NCBI GenBank assembly: GCA_002437415.1
Contig: DJPL01000030.1
Location: 1-42,743 of the forward strand
Direction: 5' to 3'
Length of the DNA: 42,743 bases
DNA from: Ruminococcaceae bacterium UBA6413
GTDB lineage: Bacteria; Bacillota; Clostridia; Oscillospirales; Ruminococcaceae
This document shows, piece by piece, positions 33,330-40,646 of this stretch; position 1 is the stretch's first letter; the number at the start of each line of letters is the position of its first letter. Made by a program: the position numbers and the translations under genes. The notes under the pieces are model-generated. The model was given only the letters and a program-made list of their open reading frames with translations, did no database searches and had not been told where the DNA came from.

Positions 33330-34625
33330 GTGGCATACAGCGAGCTTATAAAGAACTTTGAGAAAATACGCGCGTATATGAGGGAGTTCTATGTATACGG
33401 CTTCAAGAGCAGAAACGAATACGACAGAAAGAGCGCACGCTCATATGACGATGAGCGCCGCAGGGTAGAAAGCTGGCTCGGTGACTATATGCGCTTTACC
33501 AAGACCGCAGAGGGCAAGAATGTATTTTTGTCGGTGGACAGCCGCACGGAGGACAGCAACCCTTTTTATAAAACGTGGAAAGCGAAGAGCTTTACGGACG
33601 GCGATATAACTCTGCACTTTGCGATATTCGATATACTCTGCACTCCCGATATAAAGCTGACTTTAGCGGAGCTTATAGATGAGATCGATACTTTGCTGTC
33701 GGGGGAAGTTACGTTTGACGAATCGACACTCAGAAAAAAGCTTAAGGAATACACCGAGGAGGGCATTATCATAACCGAAAAGCAGGGCAGAAAGGTTATG
33801 TACAGCCGCGCACCCGATATCGATATATCCGGGCTTTGCGATGTTACCGACTTTTTCGGTGAAACCGCACCGTGCGGTGTTATCGGGGCGTTTATTGCGG
33901 ATAAACTGCCGCCGCATGACAAGCTTTTCTCATTCAAGCACCACTATATCACGCAGGCGCTTGACAGCGATATAGCGGCTGTGCTTTTTGACGCGATGCG
34001 GAAGAAATGTTATGTCACCGTGGAAAACCTCGGCAGACACTGCGACAAGCCTATGTCTGTGCGGGTCGTGCCGCTGAGAATTTATATCAGTGCGCAAAAC
34101 GGCAGACAGCACCTTATAGCTTATAATGAGAAGCTGAACAGGCTGTTTTCGTACCGCCTTGATTACATATCCGATGTAAAGATCGGCGAGCCGTGCGAAA
34201 GTTTTGACGCATTAAGGCAGAAGCTCAATGAAGCGGAGAGCTGTATGTGGGGCGTGAACGGCAGGCTTGATAAGAAAGACACTCAGCACGTTGAGTTTGA
34301 GATAAGAATATCGGACGATGAGCAGTATATAGTGCATAGGCTTGAGCGTGAAAAGCGTTGCGGCAGGGTCGAAAGGATAGACGATAATCATTACAGATAC
34401 TCGGCTGATGTATTTGACACTACCGAAATGATACCGTGGATACGCACGTTTATCTGCCGTATAACAAGGCTCAACTTCTCGGACAGGACGGCAGAAAACA
34501 ATTTCAAAGCGGATATTGAGAAAATGTACGAAATGTACGGCGTAGAAGATAATACAGAGGATACACAGACTGACGGCGGAGGTGAAAATGATGATATTCA
34601 GCGAGCTTTACTCGGCGTATTATAA
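33330..34625 (+). CDS. WYL-domain transcriptional regulator (1)
   Basis: 431 aa, starting at a GTG with an AGAGGT site. The N-terminal third looks like a helical/winged-helix DNA-binding part (KIRAYMREFYVYGFKSRNEYDRKSARSYDDERRRVESWL, read in parts, then DESTLRKKLKEYTEEGIIITEKQGRKVMYS). A WYL-type domain follows: VRVVPLRIYISAQNGRQHLIAYNEKL, then FSYRLDYISDVKIGEP. The W-Y-L residues themselves are replaced (QHLIAY). A C-terminal WCX-like extension spans about residues 310-405. WYL domains are ligand-sensing Sm-like folds that often regulate defence and nucleic-acid repair genes. It overlaps the next WYL gene, and both lie upstream of rtcB. Confidence 0.85.
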   Translation: MAYSELIKNFEKIRAYMREFYVYGFKSRNEYDRKSARSYDDERRRVESWLGDYMRFTKTAEGKNVFLSVDSRTEDSNPFYKTWKAKSFTDGDITLHFAIFDILCTPDIKLTLAELIDEIDTLLSGEVTFDESTLRKKLKEYTEEGIIITEKQGRKVMYSRAPDIDISGLCDVTDFFGETAPCGVIGAFIADKLPPHDKLFSFKHHYITQALDSDIAAVLFDAMRKKCYVTVENLGRHCDKPMSVRVVPLRIYISAQNGRQHLIAYNEKLNRLFSYRLDYISDVKIGEPCESFDALRQKLNEAESCMWGVNGRLDKKDTQHVEFEIRISDDEQYIVHRLEREKRCGRVERIDDNHYRYSADVFDTTEMIPWIRTFICRITRLNFSDRTAENNFKADIEKMYEMYGVEDNTEDTQTDGGGENDDIQRALLGVL

Positions 34626-35499
34626 TACGGTAGCGAAGATAATCACCGCCGCATTTGATGAAAACACGACCGAAAAAGACCTTGACCGTGTCGTCAGCGA
34701 AAATGCATTTTCCGAAAGCGTGCTAACTATAATGCCGTCGCTTAAAAGCGGAAAGTGGAAGCTGCTTGACAACAATTTAAGACCGCTTTTAAAACACAGG
34801 CCGACAATGCCGCTTACCTTACTTCAAAAGCGCTGGCTGAAAGCGGTGTCGCTTGATAAGAGGGTAAAGCTTTTTGATGCGCAGTTTCCCGATTTATCCG
34901 ATGTCGAGCCGCTTTTCACCGAGGACGATTACAGAGTGTATGATAAGTATTCGGACTGCGATAAATTTGATGATGAGGATTATATACGGCGGTTCAGGCT
35001 TATATATTATGCCATAAAGAATGATCTGCCTGTGGTCGCAAGGTTTGACAACAGGTACGGCAAGGAAGTAACGCTGAGATTTTTCCCGAAGGGCTTTGAG
35101 TACTCCGAAAAGGACGATAAGATAAGGGTAATAATGGACGGCTGTAAGTTCAGGCAGATAAACCTCGGAAGAATTAAAAGCTGTCAGCTTTATACCGGGA
35201 CGGGACAGTGGAATGAAAAGCCGAAAGAGGTTCGTATAAAGGAGCTTACCTTGCAGATAACCGATGAGCGTAACGCACTTGAACGTGTAATGCTTCACTT
35301 CGCACACTTTGAAAAGCAGGCGGAGCGCGTTGATGATAATAAGTATCTGCTTCATCTGAAATATTACGCGAATGACGAAACGGAGATCGTTATACGCGTG
35401 TTGTCGTTCGGACCGTGTGTTAAGGTGGTAAGCCCCGAAAGCTTTGTCGGACTGATTAAAGAGAGGCTGGGAGAGCAGAAAAGGTGCGGGGTGAAATGA
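34588..35499 (+). CDS. WYL-domain protein (2), overlapping the first
   Basis: Begins within the last codons of the first WYL gene; GGAGG at 34578-34582 can serve ATG 34588 or ATG 34591 (about 303 aa). The N-terminal 130 residues are helical (YNTVAKIITAAFDENTTEKD, TLLQKRWLKAVSLDKRVKLF) without a clear helix-turn-helix. The C-terminal part is WYL-like: LRFFPKGFEYSEKDDKIRVI, then FRQINLGRIKSCQLY, then a WCX-like region ending FVGLIKERLG. The order and overlap suggest that the two products act as a heteromeric regulator. Such pairs are common in Clostridia. The target is most likely the RNA region and rtcB operon downstream, by position only. Confidence 0.82.
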   Translation: MMIFSELYSAYYNTVAKIITAAFDENTTEKDLDRVVSENAFSESVLTIMPSLKSGKWKLLDNNLRPLLKHRPTMPLTLLQKRWLKAVSLDKRVKLFDAQFPDLSDVEPLFTEDDYRVYDKYSDCDKFDDEDYIRRFRLIYYAIKNDLPVVARFDNRYGKEVTLRFFPKGFEYSEKDDKIRVIMDGCKFRQINLGRIKSCQLYTGTGQWNEKPKEVRIKELTLQITDERNALERVMLHFAHFEKQAERVDDNKYLLHLKYYANDETEIVIRVLSFGPCVKVVSPESFVGLIKERLGEQKRCGVK

Positions 35500-35539
35500 T
35501 GATTGAAGTTTTATTTTCTTATGTATTTCCAAATGGGGT

Positions 35540-35740
35540 TGAGGGGCGTAGCCCCCATATAGGTCGTCATCCTATTGTGTCGCTGCATCGTGCAGTGACT
35601 ATGTGTGGCTGACTGCAAGCGTCCTTGCTTGGACGAGGGGCGATAGCCCCACACTCAGCCCCGGCACGGACGCCGGGCGTGTATGTCCAAAGGCTCTGCA
35701 CGATGCAGAGCCAACCAAGCATACACAGCCTTTCACCGGG
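35540..35740. repeat. Interspersed palindromic repeats, copies B (inverted) and C
   Basis: Copy B (35581-35624) is the reverse complement of copy A at 31211: TGCA-TCG-TGCA loop, then TGTGTGGCTGACT, then AAGCGTC. Copy C is a hairpin GGCTCTGCA-CGA-TGCAGAGCC (35692-35712) followed by AAGCATACACAG, like the AAGCACACACAG near copy A. Small GGGGCG-TA-GCCCC type hairpins and a CCCCGGC/GCCGGG stem lie between. No gene is visible in 35500-35780. Confidence 0.7.
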
Positions 35741-35784
35741 GAAAGGGGGTTAGGGGGATAGGGATTTTAAATTTGTAGTTCTTT

Positions 35785-35818
35785 AAGCTGTGAACAAATT
35801 AAGTTCGCAGCTTTTTTT
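35785..35818 (+). terminator. Strong intrinsic terminator upstream of the hairpin RNA region
   Basis: An 11-bp stem (35785-35795 with 35803-35813) is followed by TTTTTTT. It isolates the RNA/rtcB region from the WYL genes. Confidence 0.92.
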
Positions 35819-35820
35819 CC

Positions 35821-35849
35821 GTGAAAAACCAAATTCTATCCTGTATAAT
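35821..35849 (+). promoter_or_regulatory. Probable promoter of the hairpin RNA region
   Basis: A perfect TATAAT (35844-35849) with a weak -35 box GTGAAA (35821-35826) at 17 nt. The poor -35 suggests an activator, possibly the WYL proteins. Confidence 0.55.
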
Positions 35850-35855
35850 AAACTC

Positions 35856-36173
35856 ATGCGATGAAGCGAAAGCTTCACAGCAGATAAAAGGCACTTCAAA
35901 AGCACATAAAAAGGTCTTTGAGTGCCTGCACAATTTAATAAAAGGCACTGTCGGCAGTTATTTTCTTTAGTGGGTATCAGGACAGTGCCTTGCAGAGAGT
36001 TTAAGGCGCGTACAGCAACGATATCGTTTATTGTATAAGAAAATGGACCGCGCCTTGTAAAGACGCAAACAGCAGCATATTACACCTGTGTTTTTTGAAC
36101 ACAATTTTGCCGACCTAACGGCACCCACCTTCGGGCGGGCTACCGTGCGGTGAGAGTCCGTACATCTTTTTTT
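35856..36173 (+). ncRNA. Candidate structured non-coding RNA upstream of rtcB (tandem hairpins)
   Basis: No ribosome-site-backed ORF. In order: a GAAA-capped stem TGAAGC/GCTTCA (35862-35877); H1, AGGCACT...AGTGCCT (35889-35927); H2, an 11-bp perfect stem AAGGCACTGTC/GACAGTGCCTT (35942-35952 with 35981-35991) with a 28-nt loop; H3, AAGGCGCG/CGCGCCTT (36003-36010 with 36049-36056) with a 38-nt loop; then TGTGTT/AACACA, GCCG/CGGC, and CCC-CC/GG-GGG stems; and GTGCGG/CCGTAC (36145-36163) followed shortly by TTTTTTT, a plausible 3' end. H1 and H2 share the 12-mer ATAAAAGGCACT. An alternative long-range stem AAGACGC/GCGTCTT (36060-36066 with 36181-36187) spans the terminator-like end. This could be a Y-like RNA partner of the downstream genes, or a leader. 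Confidence 0.6.
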
Positions 36174-36193
36174 ATATATGGCGTCTTGTTATG

Positions 36194-36233
36194 ACAGCGC
36201 CCCTGTTCATTCCATACATATTTGGGGCGTTGT
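36194..36233 (+). promoter_or_regulatory. Hairpin in the rtcB leader, possible attenuator
   Basis: ACAGCGCCCC (36194-36203) pairs with GGGGCGTTGT (36224-36233) with one G-T pair, followed by TCTTTACTTTT. It ends about 30 nt before the rtcB start codon. Confidence 0.55.
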
Positions 36234-36264
36234 TCTTTACTTTTCGAGAAAGGAGAGCAGAGAT

Positions 36265-37473
36265 ATGTTTGAGATCAAAGGAAAAATCAATACCGCGATA
36301 TGCTACGCAAAGGTAGTGGAGGACGAAGCGATAGAACAGATACGCAGAATGTGCGACTATGAGTTCACCGCAGGCTCGAAAATCAGGGTAATGCCCGATG
36401 TACACGCAGGCAAGGGTTGCACTATCGGTACGACAATGACTATAACCGACAAGGCTGTACCGAATGTCGTGGGCGTGGATATCGGTTGCGGAATGTACAC
36501 CGCAGAGCTCGGAAAGTCGGATATCGACCTTAGAAGAATAGACGAAGCCGCGCACTATATACCGAGCGGAAGAAACGTATGGGACGGACGCGACGAGCGC
36601 TTTGACCTTACAGGGATTCGTTGCTACAGACACCTCGAGCAGGCAAAGCGGCTTGAAAGAAGCCTCGGTACGCTCGGCGGCGGTAATCATTTTATTGAGA
36701 TAGACGCTTCCTCGGACGGCAACAAGTACCTTGTTATCCATTCGGGCAGTCGCAACTTAGGCAAGCAGGTAGCCGAGTATTATCAGAACCTTGCTATTGA
36801 CCTTGCGGCGGGTAAGGGCGAGCTTTTTGAAAAGAAAGCCGAGCTTATAAAGACATACAAGGAGCAGGGCAGACGCACTGAGATACAAGCCGCGTTAAAG
36901 GCTATGGAAAAAGAGTGGCAGGCGAAAGTTCCCGATACTCCGGCTGATCTCTGCTATCTTTATGATAACTACCTTGAGGATTATCTTTATGATGTTGAGA
37001 TATGTCAGCGCTTCGCAAAGCGTAACCGCGAGCGTATGGCTGAGATAATACTTGACAGGTGCGGACTTACCGCCGTGTCGGCGTTCCATACGATACACAA
37101 TTACATCGACACAAAGGAGCGCATACTCCGCAAGGGTGCAATTTCCGCAAAGAGCGGCGAGCTTGTGCTGATCCCGATAAATATGAGGGACGGAAGCGTG
37201 CTTGCAAGAGGAAAGGGCAACCCCGACTGGAATTATTCCGCACCGCACGGCGCAGGCAGAATTATGTCGAGGACAAAGGCTAAGGAAAAGCTCGACATTG
37301 AGCAGTATAAGAAGAGCATGGAGTGTATATATACGACCTCGGTCAACAGCTCCACACTTGATGAAGCGCCCATGGCGTATAAGTCACTGTCGGATATCAT
37401 TGACGTAATAAGAGAGTCGGTAGATGTTATCGAAGTGCTGAAACCGATATATAATTTCAAGGCGTGTGAGTAG
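36265..37473 (+). CDS. rtcB: RNA ligase RtcB
   Basis: Joins RNA ends carrying 2',3'-cyclic phosphate (or 3'-phosphate) and 5'-OH using GTP and Mn2+, repairing cut tRNA or rRNA. 402 aa, normal for the bacterial family; the start has AAAGGAG, whereas the upstream in-frame ATG at 36178 has none. Signature residues are visible: MPDVHAGKGCTIG, VGVDIGCGM with metal ligand C75, GGGNHFIEI with H142, HSGSRNLG with H159, HTIHNY with H275/H278, and APHGAGR with H328, the expected guanylylated histidine. All active-site positions I can check are intact. It is followed 31 nt later by a DUF2828 gene and preceded by a hairpin-rich RNA region and two WYL genes. No archease or RtcA gene is present. Confidence 0.97.
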   Translation: MFEIKGKINTAICYAKVVEDEAIEQIRRMCDYEFTAGSKIRVMPDVHAGKGCTIGTTMTITDKAVPNVVGVDIGCGMYTAELGKSDIDLRRIDEAAHYIPSGRNVWDGRDERFDLTGIRCYRHLEQAKRLERSLGTLGGGNHFIEIDASSDGNKYLVIHSGSRNLGKQVAEYYQNLAIDLAAGKGELFEKKAELIKTYKEQGRRTEIQAALKAMEKEWQAKVPDTPADLCYLYDNYLEDYLYDVEICQRFAKRNRERMAEIILDRCGLTAVSAFHTIHNYIDTKERILRKGAISAKSGELVLIPINMRDGSVLARGKGNPDWNYSAPHGAGRIMSRTKAKEKLDIEQYKKSMECIYTTSVNSSTLDEAPMAYKSLSDIIDVIRESVDVIEVLKPIYNFKACE

Positions 37474-37504
37474 CTAGCTCTGCGCCGCAGAGGAGGAAAT
37501 CACA

Positions 37505-38953
37505 ATGCTTGAACAGTTAAAGAATGAAGCAAATATGACCTTGACCGAAAACGGCGCAATGACCTACATAAGCACAAAATCACACTGCCTTGATTTATTT
37601 TCGACGATAGGCGCAATTCGCCGTTCTCACGAAAGCGATATAATCGATCGCTTTGTAAAAGCGTATGCCGAGGATAAAAACCTTGCGCTGAAAACGCTTT
37701 TCTTTGCGCGTGATGCGCGTGAGGGTCTGGGCGAACGCAGAGTGTTCCGTGTAATACTGAACTACCTTGCAAAGGCAGAGCCCGGTAGCGTGCGCAGGAA
37801 TATAGAGTATATCGCTGAGTACGGCAGATATGACGATCTGCTGTGCCTTATCGGCACGCCCTGCGAAAAGGACGTTATACGCCTTATTGACGCTCAGCTG
37901 AAAAAGGATATCGCGTCTGACGGCAGTGTGTCACTGCTTGCAAAGTGGCTCCCGTCTGTCAATACGTCAAATAAGGAGGCTGTCAGAACGGCACGCCGTA
38001 TAGCTTATAGTCTCGGAATGACCGAAGCGCAGTATCGCAAGACGGTTGTGGCGCTCAGAAAAAGGATAGATATACTTGAAAACCGTCTGCGTGTTATGGA
38101 CTATACGTTTGACTATTCTAAGCAGCCCGCGCTTGCTATGCTGAAGTACCGCAGTGCGTTCTTTGATAACGACTTTGACCGCTACTGCAAGTACCTTGAC
38201 AATGTAAAGCACGGCAATGCAAAAATGCACACAGGCGTATTAACACCGTATGATGTTATCGCTCCGTGCTTCGATTGGTACAGTGCGAAAGAATTATCCG
38301 AAGAGGAACGCAACGCTATGGATATAACGTGGAACGCACTTGAGGATCTCGGCAATGATGAAAACGCGCTTGCCGTAATTGACGGTTCGGGTTCGATGTA
38401 CCCAAGAGCAATAGCGGTTGCGCTGTCGCTCGGAATATACTTTGCAGAAAGGAACAAGGGCAAATTTCGCAATCATTTCATAACGTTCTCGAACAGACCT
38501 CAGCTTGTCGAGATAAAGGGCAGGGATATTGTCGAAAAAGTACGTTACTGCTGTCAGTATGACGAGGTAGCAAACACGAATATCGCGGCTGTATTCAATC
38601 TGTTACTGAAAACCGCGGTAAAGTATGACCTCCCGCAGGAAGAGCTCCCCAAGAGGTTATACATAATATCGGATATGGAGTTTGACGAGTGTGCGGAAAA
38701 CGCAGGTGCGACAAACTTTGAAAACGCGAAGAGAAAGTATGCCGAAAAGGGCTATACGCTCCCCGAGATAGTGTTCTGGAATGTCGAGAGCAGAAACAAT
38801 CAGCAGCCTGTTACGATGAACGAAAACGGTGTTGCGCTGGTTTCGGGCTGTTCGCACAGACTGTTCTCGATGGTGGCAAGCGGCGAGCTTGATCCTTATA
38901 AGGCTATGCTCGATGTGCTTACGTCCGAGCGTTATGCTAAAATATCGGCATAA
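37505..38953 (+). CDS. DUF2828 protein: TROVE-like helical region plus vWA domain
   Basis: 482 aa. The N-terminal 270 residues are alpha-helical repeats (KNLALKTLFFARDAREGLGE, RRNIEYIAEYGRYDDLLCLI, LLAKWLPSVNTSNKEAV), the pattern shared by DUF2828 and the TROVE ring of Ro60. A von Willebrand A domain follows with its metal site DGSGS (D293, S295, S297), a later Thr in VANTN, and Asp in ISDMEFD; LPEIVFWNVESRN and NGVALVSG are typical of DUF2828. Ro60 relatives bind Y RNAs and the ends of misfolded RNAs, and in some bacteria they are paired with RtcB. Here the gene follows rtcB with an AGGAGG site whose first bases lie in a small hairpin (37478-37492). RNA binding is inferred from the fold and neighbourhood. 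Confidence 0.88.
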   Translation: MLEQLKNEANMTLTENGAMTYISTKSHCLDLFSTIGAIRRSHESDIIDRFVKAYAEDKNLALKTLFFARDAREGLGERRVFRVILNYLAKAEPGSVRRNIEYIAEYGRYDDLLCLIGTPCEKDVIRLIDAQLKKDIASDGSVSLLAKWLPSVNTSNKEAVRTARRIAYSLGMTEAQYRKTVVALRKRIDILENRLRVMDYTFDYSKQPALAMLKYRSAFFDNDFDRYCKYLDNVKHGNAKMHTGVLTPYDVIAPCFDWYSAKELSEEERNAMDITWNALEDLGNDENALAVIDGSGSMYPRAIAVALSLGIYFAERNKGKFRNHFITFSNRPQLVEIKGRDIVEKVRYCCQYDEVANTNIAAVFNLLLKTAVKYDLPQEELPKRLYIISDMEFDECAENAGATNFENAKRKYAEKGYTLPEIVFWNVESRNNQQPVTMNENGVALVSGCSHRLFSMVASGELDPYKAMLDVLTSERYAKISA

Positions 38954-38985
38954 ACAAAACCGCTGTTTCACGACAGCGGTTTTGT
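38954..38985 (+). terminator. Strong intrinsic terminator of the rtcB operon
   Basis: A 13-bp perfect stem (38954-38966 with 38973-38985) with a six-base loop; the 3' arm is T-rich. Confidence 0.92.
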
Positions 38986-38997
38986 TATATAAAACAC

Positions 38998-39063
38998 ACA
39001 ACGGCATCGGTCAAACCGATGCCGTTGTCTTAAGGAAAAGAATTCCGCCGCTGTAAGCGGCGG
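38998..39063. repeat. Two further perfect hairpins between convergent genes
   Basis: A 14-bp stem ACAACGGCATCGGT/ACCGATGCCGTTGT (38998-39028) with a CAA loop, then CCGCCGCT/AGCGGCGG (39045-39063). The first has T-rich sequence on its minus-strand side and may end the minus-strand lipoprotein transcript. Confidence 0.7.
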
Positions 39064-39094
39064 GGAAAAACAACCTGTAAGGAGTTGTTAAAAA

Positions 39095-39529
39095 TTATTC
39101 GCTTACTGCTGTAGATGAGCCTACTTCCATAGTGCCCTTCTTCATAACGTATTCATACTCGTTACCGTCATTGCCCTTAACCTTGAATGAGAGCTTGTCG
39201 TTTTCGTAAGTAACGCTCATCTGAATCTTGTCTGTGCTGCCGACTTCCATTACTTCTGCACCGTTGCTCTTGTACTGAACGTTGTGCTCTTCTGTAGCTG
39301 CAGCTGACTTGATTATAACCTTGTCATCTGTGAATGTCCATACAGATGCGAAAGAAGACTCGTCAACACCGAGCTTTGCCGCATAGTCTGCAACAGTTTC
39401 GCCGGCGATCTTTTCGTAGATCCAGTCGCCCTTCATCTTGTCCTTTGCCGAGCCTGAGCAAGCTGCAAGTGCCATTACCATTACTGCTGCCATTGCGAGT
39501 GCAACGACTGACTTGATTATTTTCTTCAT
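39095..39529 (-). CDS. Small lipoprotein, unknown function
   Basis: The start at 39529 (MKKIIKSVVALAM) has an AAAGGA site; the longer open frame upstream has none. 144 aa. Lipoprotein signal MVMALAAC-SGS. The mature part is a compact beta-rich domain of about 120 residues (GDWIYEKIAGETVADYAAKL, SSFASVWTFTDDKVIIKS, then repeated strands to YEYVMKKGTMEVGS). It resembles the small lipocalin-like lipoproteins common in gut Clostridia, but I cannot name the family. Codon choice is fairly optimised (GTT, GCA, AAG), suggesting good expression. It has its own promoter; the hairpins at 38998-39063 likely terminate it. Confidence 0.8.
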   Translation of the reverse strand: MKKIIKSVVALAMAAVMVMALAACSGSAKDKMKGDWIYEKIAGETVADYAAKLGVDESSFASVWTFTDDKVIIKSAAATEEHNVQYKSNGAEVMEVGSTDKIQMSVTYENDKLSFKVKGNDGNEYEYVMKKGTMEVGSSTAVSE

Positions 39530-39562
39530 GATTATTCCTTTCTCTGTGGCTTTACGCCTCTG

Positions 39563-39591
39563 ATTATGTAGATATATCGGTTGTTTATCAA
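39563..39591 (-). promoter_or_regulatory. Promoter of the small lipoprotein gene
   Basis: Minus strand: TTGATA (39586-39591), 17-nt spacer, CATAAT (39563-39568). Confidence 0.7.
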
Positions 39592-39669
39592 CCTTTGAAA
39601 TTATACCTGTTTGCGTTTTTAAAATCAAACATCTGGCGTAAATCGGTTCAAATTGGGCGTTAATCGGTA

Positions 39670-40440
39670 TCAGCCGCCGAAAAAGCTTCCGATGTTGAAG
39701 CCTGTGGGCATAGGAAGAGTAAACATATATACCGTAGCGATAACGAAAGCAACAAGTGCTATTACCGCTACCGCATATTTGTTTGCTTTGTGATTGAAAG
39801 ATCCCGCAATACCAAGCAAGAACAGCACAACGCTGTAGATAACGGTCACAAGTCCGAACGCATCGCCGTGAGAGTTGTCTTTCTGACCCTGTTCAAGAAC
39901 CTCCTGTGACTGTGCAAGAAGCTCGTTGGCTTTGACGAAATAGCTGTTGACATATTCCTCGTCAAAGAAAGGCGAAGTCATACTGTTTTCCTTATTCAGC
40001 CATGCAAGTATTGTTGCCTGTGGATCATCACTGCCGGTGTCGTTGATATCCCAGTCTATCTTTGCCGCCATTGCTTCGGTTACATTTTCAGTCAGCTTGT
40101 AGTAAAGTTGGTTACACAGCTTTGCAAGCTCGGTTTCATCATTCTTCTCCTGTGCGAATAATATCTCTATCTGAAGTGAGCTTATATCATTCCACAGAAT
40201 CATATCTTGATTCATCTGCTGTACACCCGCGTTATATTCCGAATTTCCTTCGGACGCAAGGTTATTGCTCGTTGCATAGTTTGTTGCCTGGTTGCCTCCG
40301 TGAAGAGAGCCTATCCAGCTTGCCCACGCAGTGAGCAACGCGGTGATACCGAGCATTATTACTATTATAAGCTCGGTTATCTTGTCCATATCGGGCTTTT
40401 TCTTTTCTGCGGGAGCGCCCGCCGTATTTTTGTTTTCCAT
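39670..40440 (-). CDS. Membrane protein with N-terminal helix and C-terminal helix bundle, unknown function
   Basis: The start at 40440 (MENKNTAGAP) has a GGAGG site; 256 aa. A basic N-terminal stretch of about 25 residues precedes a membrane helix (ITELIIVIMLGITALLTAWA). About 140 hydrophilic, mostly helical residues follow (NLASEGNSEYNAGVQQMNQD, EKNDETELAKLCNQLYYKL, ANELLAQSQEVLEQGQ), then two closely spaced hydrophobic helices (VIYSVVLFLLGIAGS and YAVAVIALVAFVIATVYMF) and a short tail. This layout resembles DUF4337-type membrane proteins, but that is only an impression. It is monocistronic, with a consensus promoter and no neighbour that hints at its role. Confidence 0.75.
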   Translation of the reverse strand: MENKNTAGAPAEKKKPDMDKITELIIVIMLGITALLTAWASWIGSLHGGNQATNYATSNNLASEGNSEYNAGVQQMNQDMILWNDISSLQIEILFAQEKNDETELAKLCNQLYYKLTENVTEAMAAKIDWDINDTGSDDPQATILAWLNKENSMTSPFFDEEYVNSYFVKANELLAQSQEVLEQGQKDNSHGDAFGLVTVIYSVVLFLLGIAGSFNHKANKYAVAVIALVAFVIATVYMFTLPMPTGFNIGSFFGG

Positions 40441-40471
40441 AGAACCTCCGTATAATGATATTGTACTTTTT

Positions 40472-40500
40472 ATTATATCATTGATGTTAAACGAGAACAA
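40472..40500 (-). promoter_or_regulatory. Promoter of the 256-aa membrane protein gene
   Basis: Minus strand: TTGTTC (40495-40500), 17-nt spacer, TATAAT (40472-40477) with an extended TG. Confidence 0.75.
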
Positions 40501-40559
40501 TAAAATGGCGTTAATCGGCGGTTTTCAGGCGGGAAAAGGCAATTCACGGTACAAAAATA

Positions 40560-40588
40560 TTGCAACAGACAGTAAAATATAGTATAAT
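40560..40588 (+). promoter_or_regulatory. Promoter of the LytTR two-component operon
   Basis: TTGCAA (40560-40565), 17-nt spacer, TATAAT (40583-40588). This lies after the upstream in-frame ATG at 40560, which therefore cannot be the real start. Confidence 0.8.
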
Positions 40589-40646
40589 TATGACAAGGTT
40601 CAGAAAAAGCGGCGTATGCCGCAAAGTGCGGAAGGTACACAGAACA

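Noticed and set aside
36105..36166. tRNA or tRNA-like fold (three small arms, T-arm-like 7-nt loop) in the same region
   Set aside because: The flanking bases do not form an acceptor stem, the loop lacks the TTC of a T-loop, and no CCA end or anticodon arm of correct size is present.
36100..36173. FMN riboswitch-like text (TTCGGG... then TACCG-GCGGTGA-AGTCCG) in the rtcB upstream RNA
   Set aside because: Only this central part resembles the RFN element. The later conserved segments are missing, and the downstream gene has no link to flavin.
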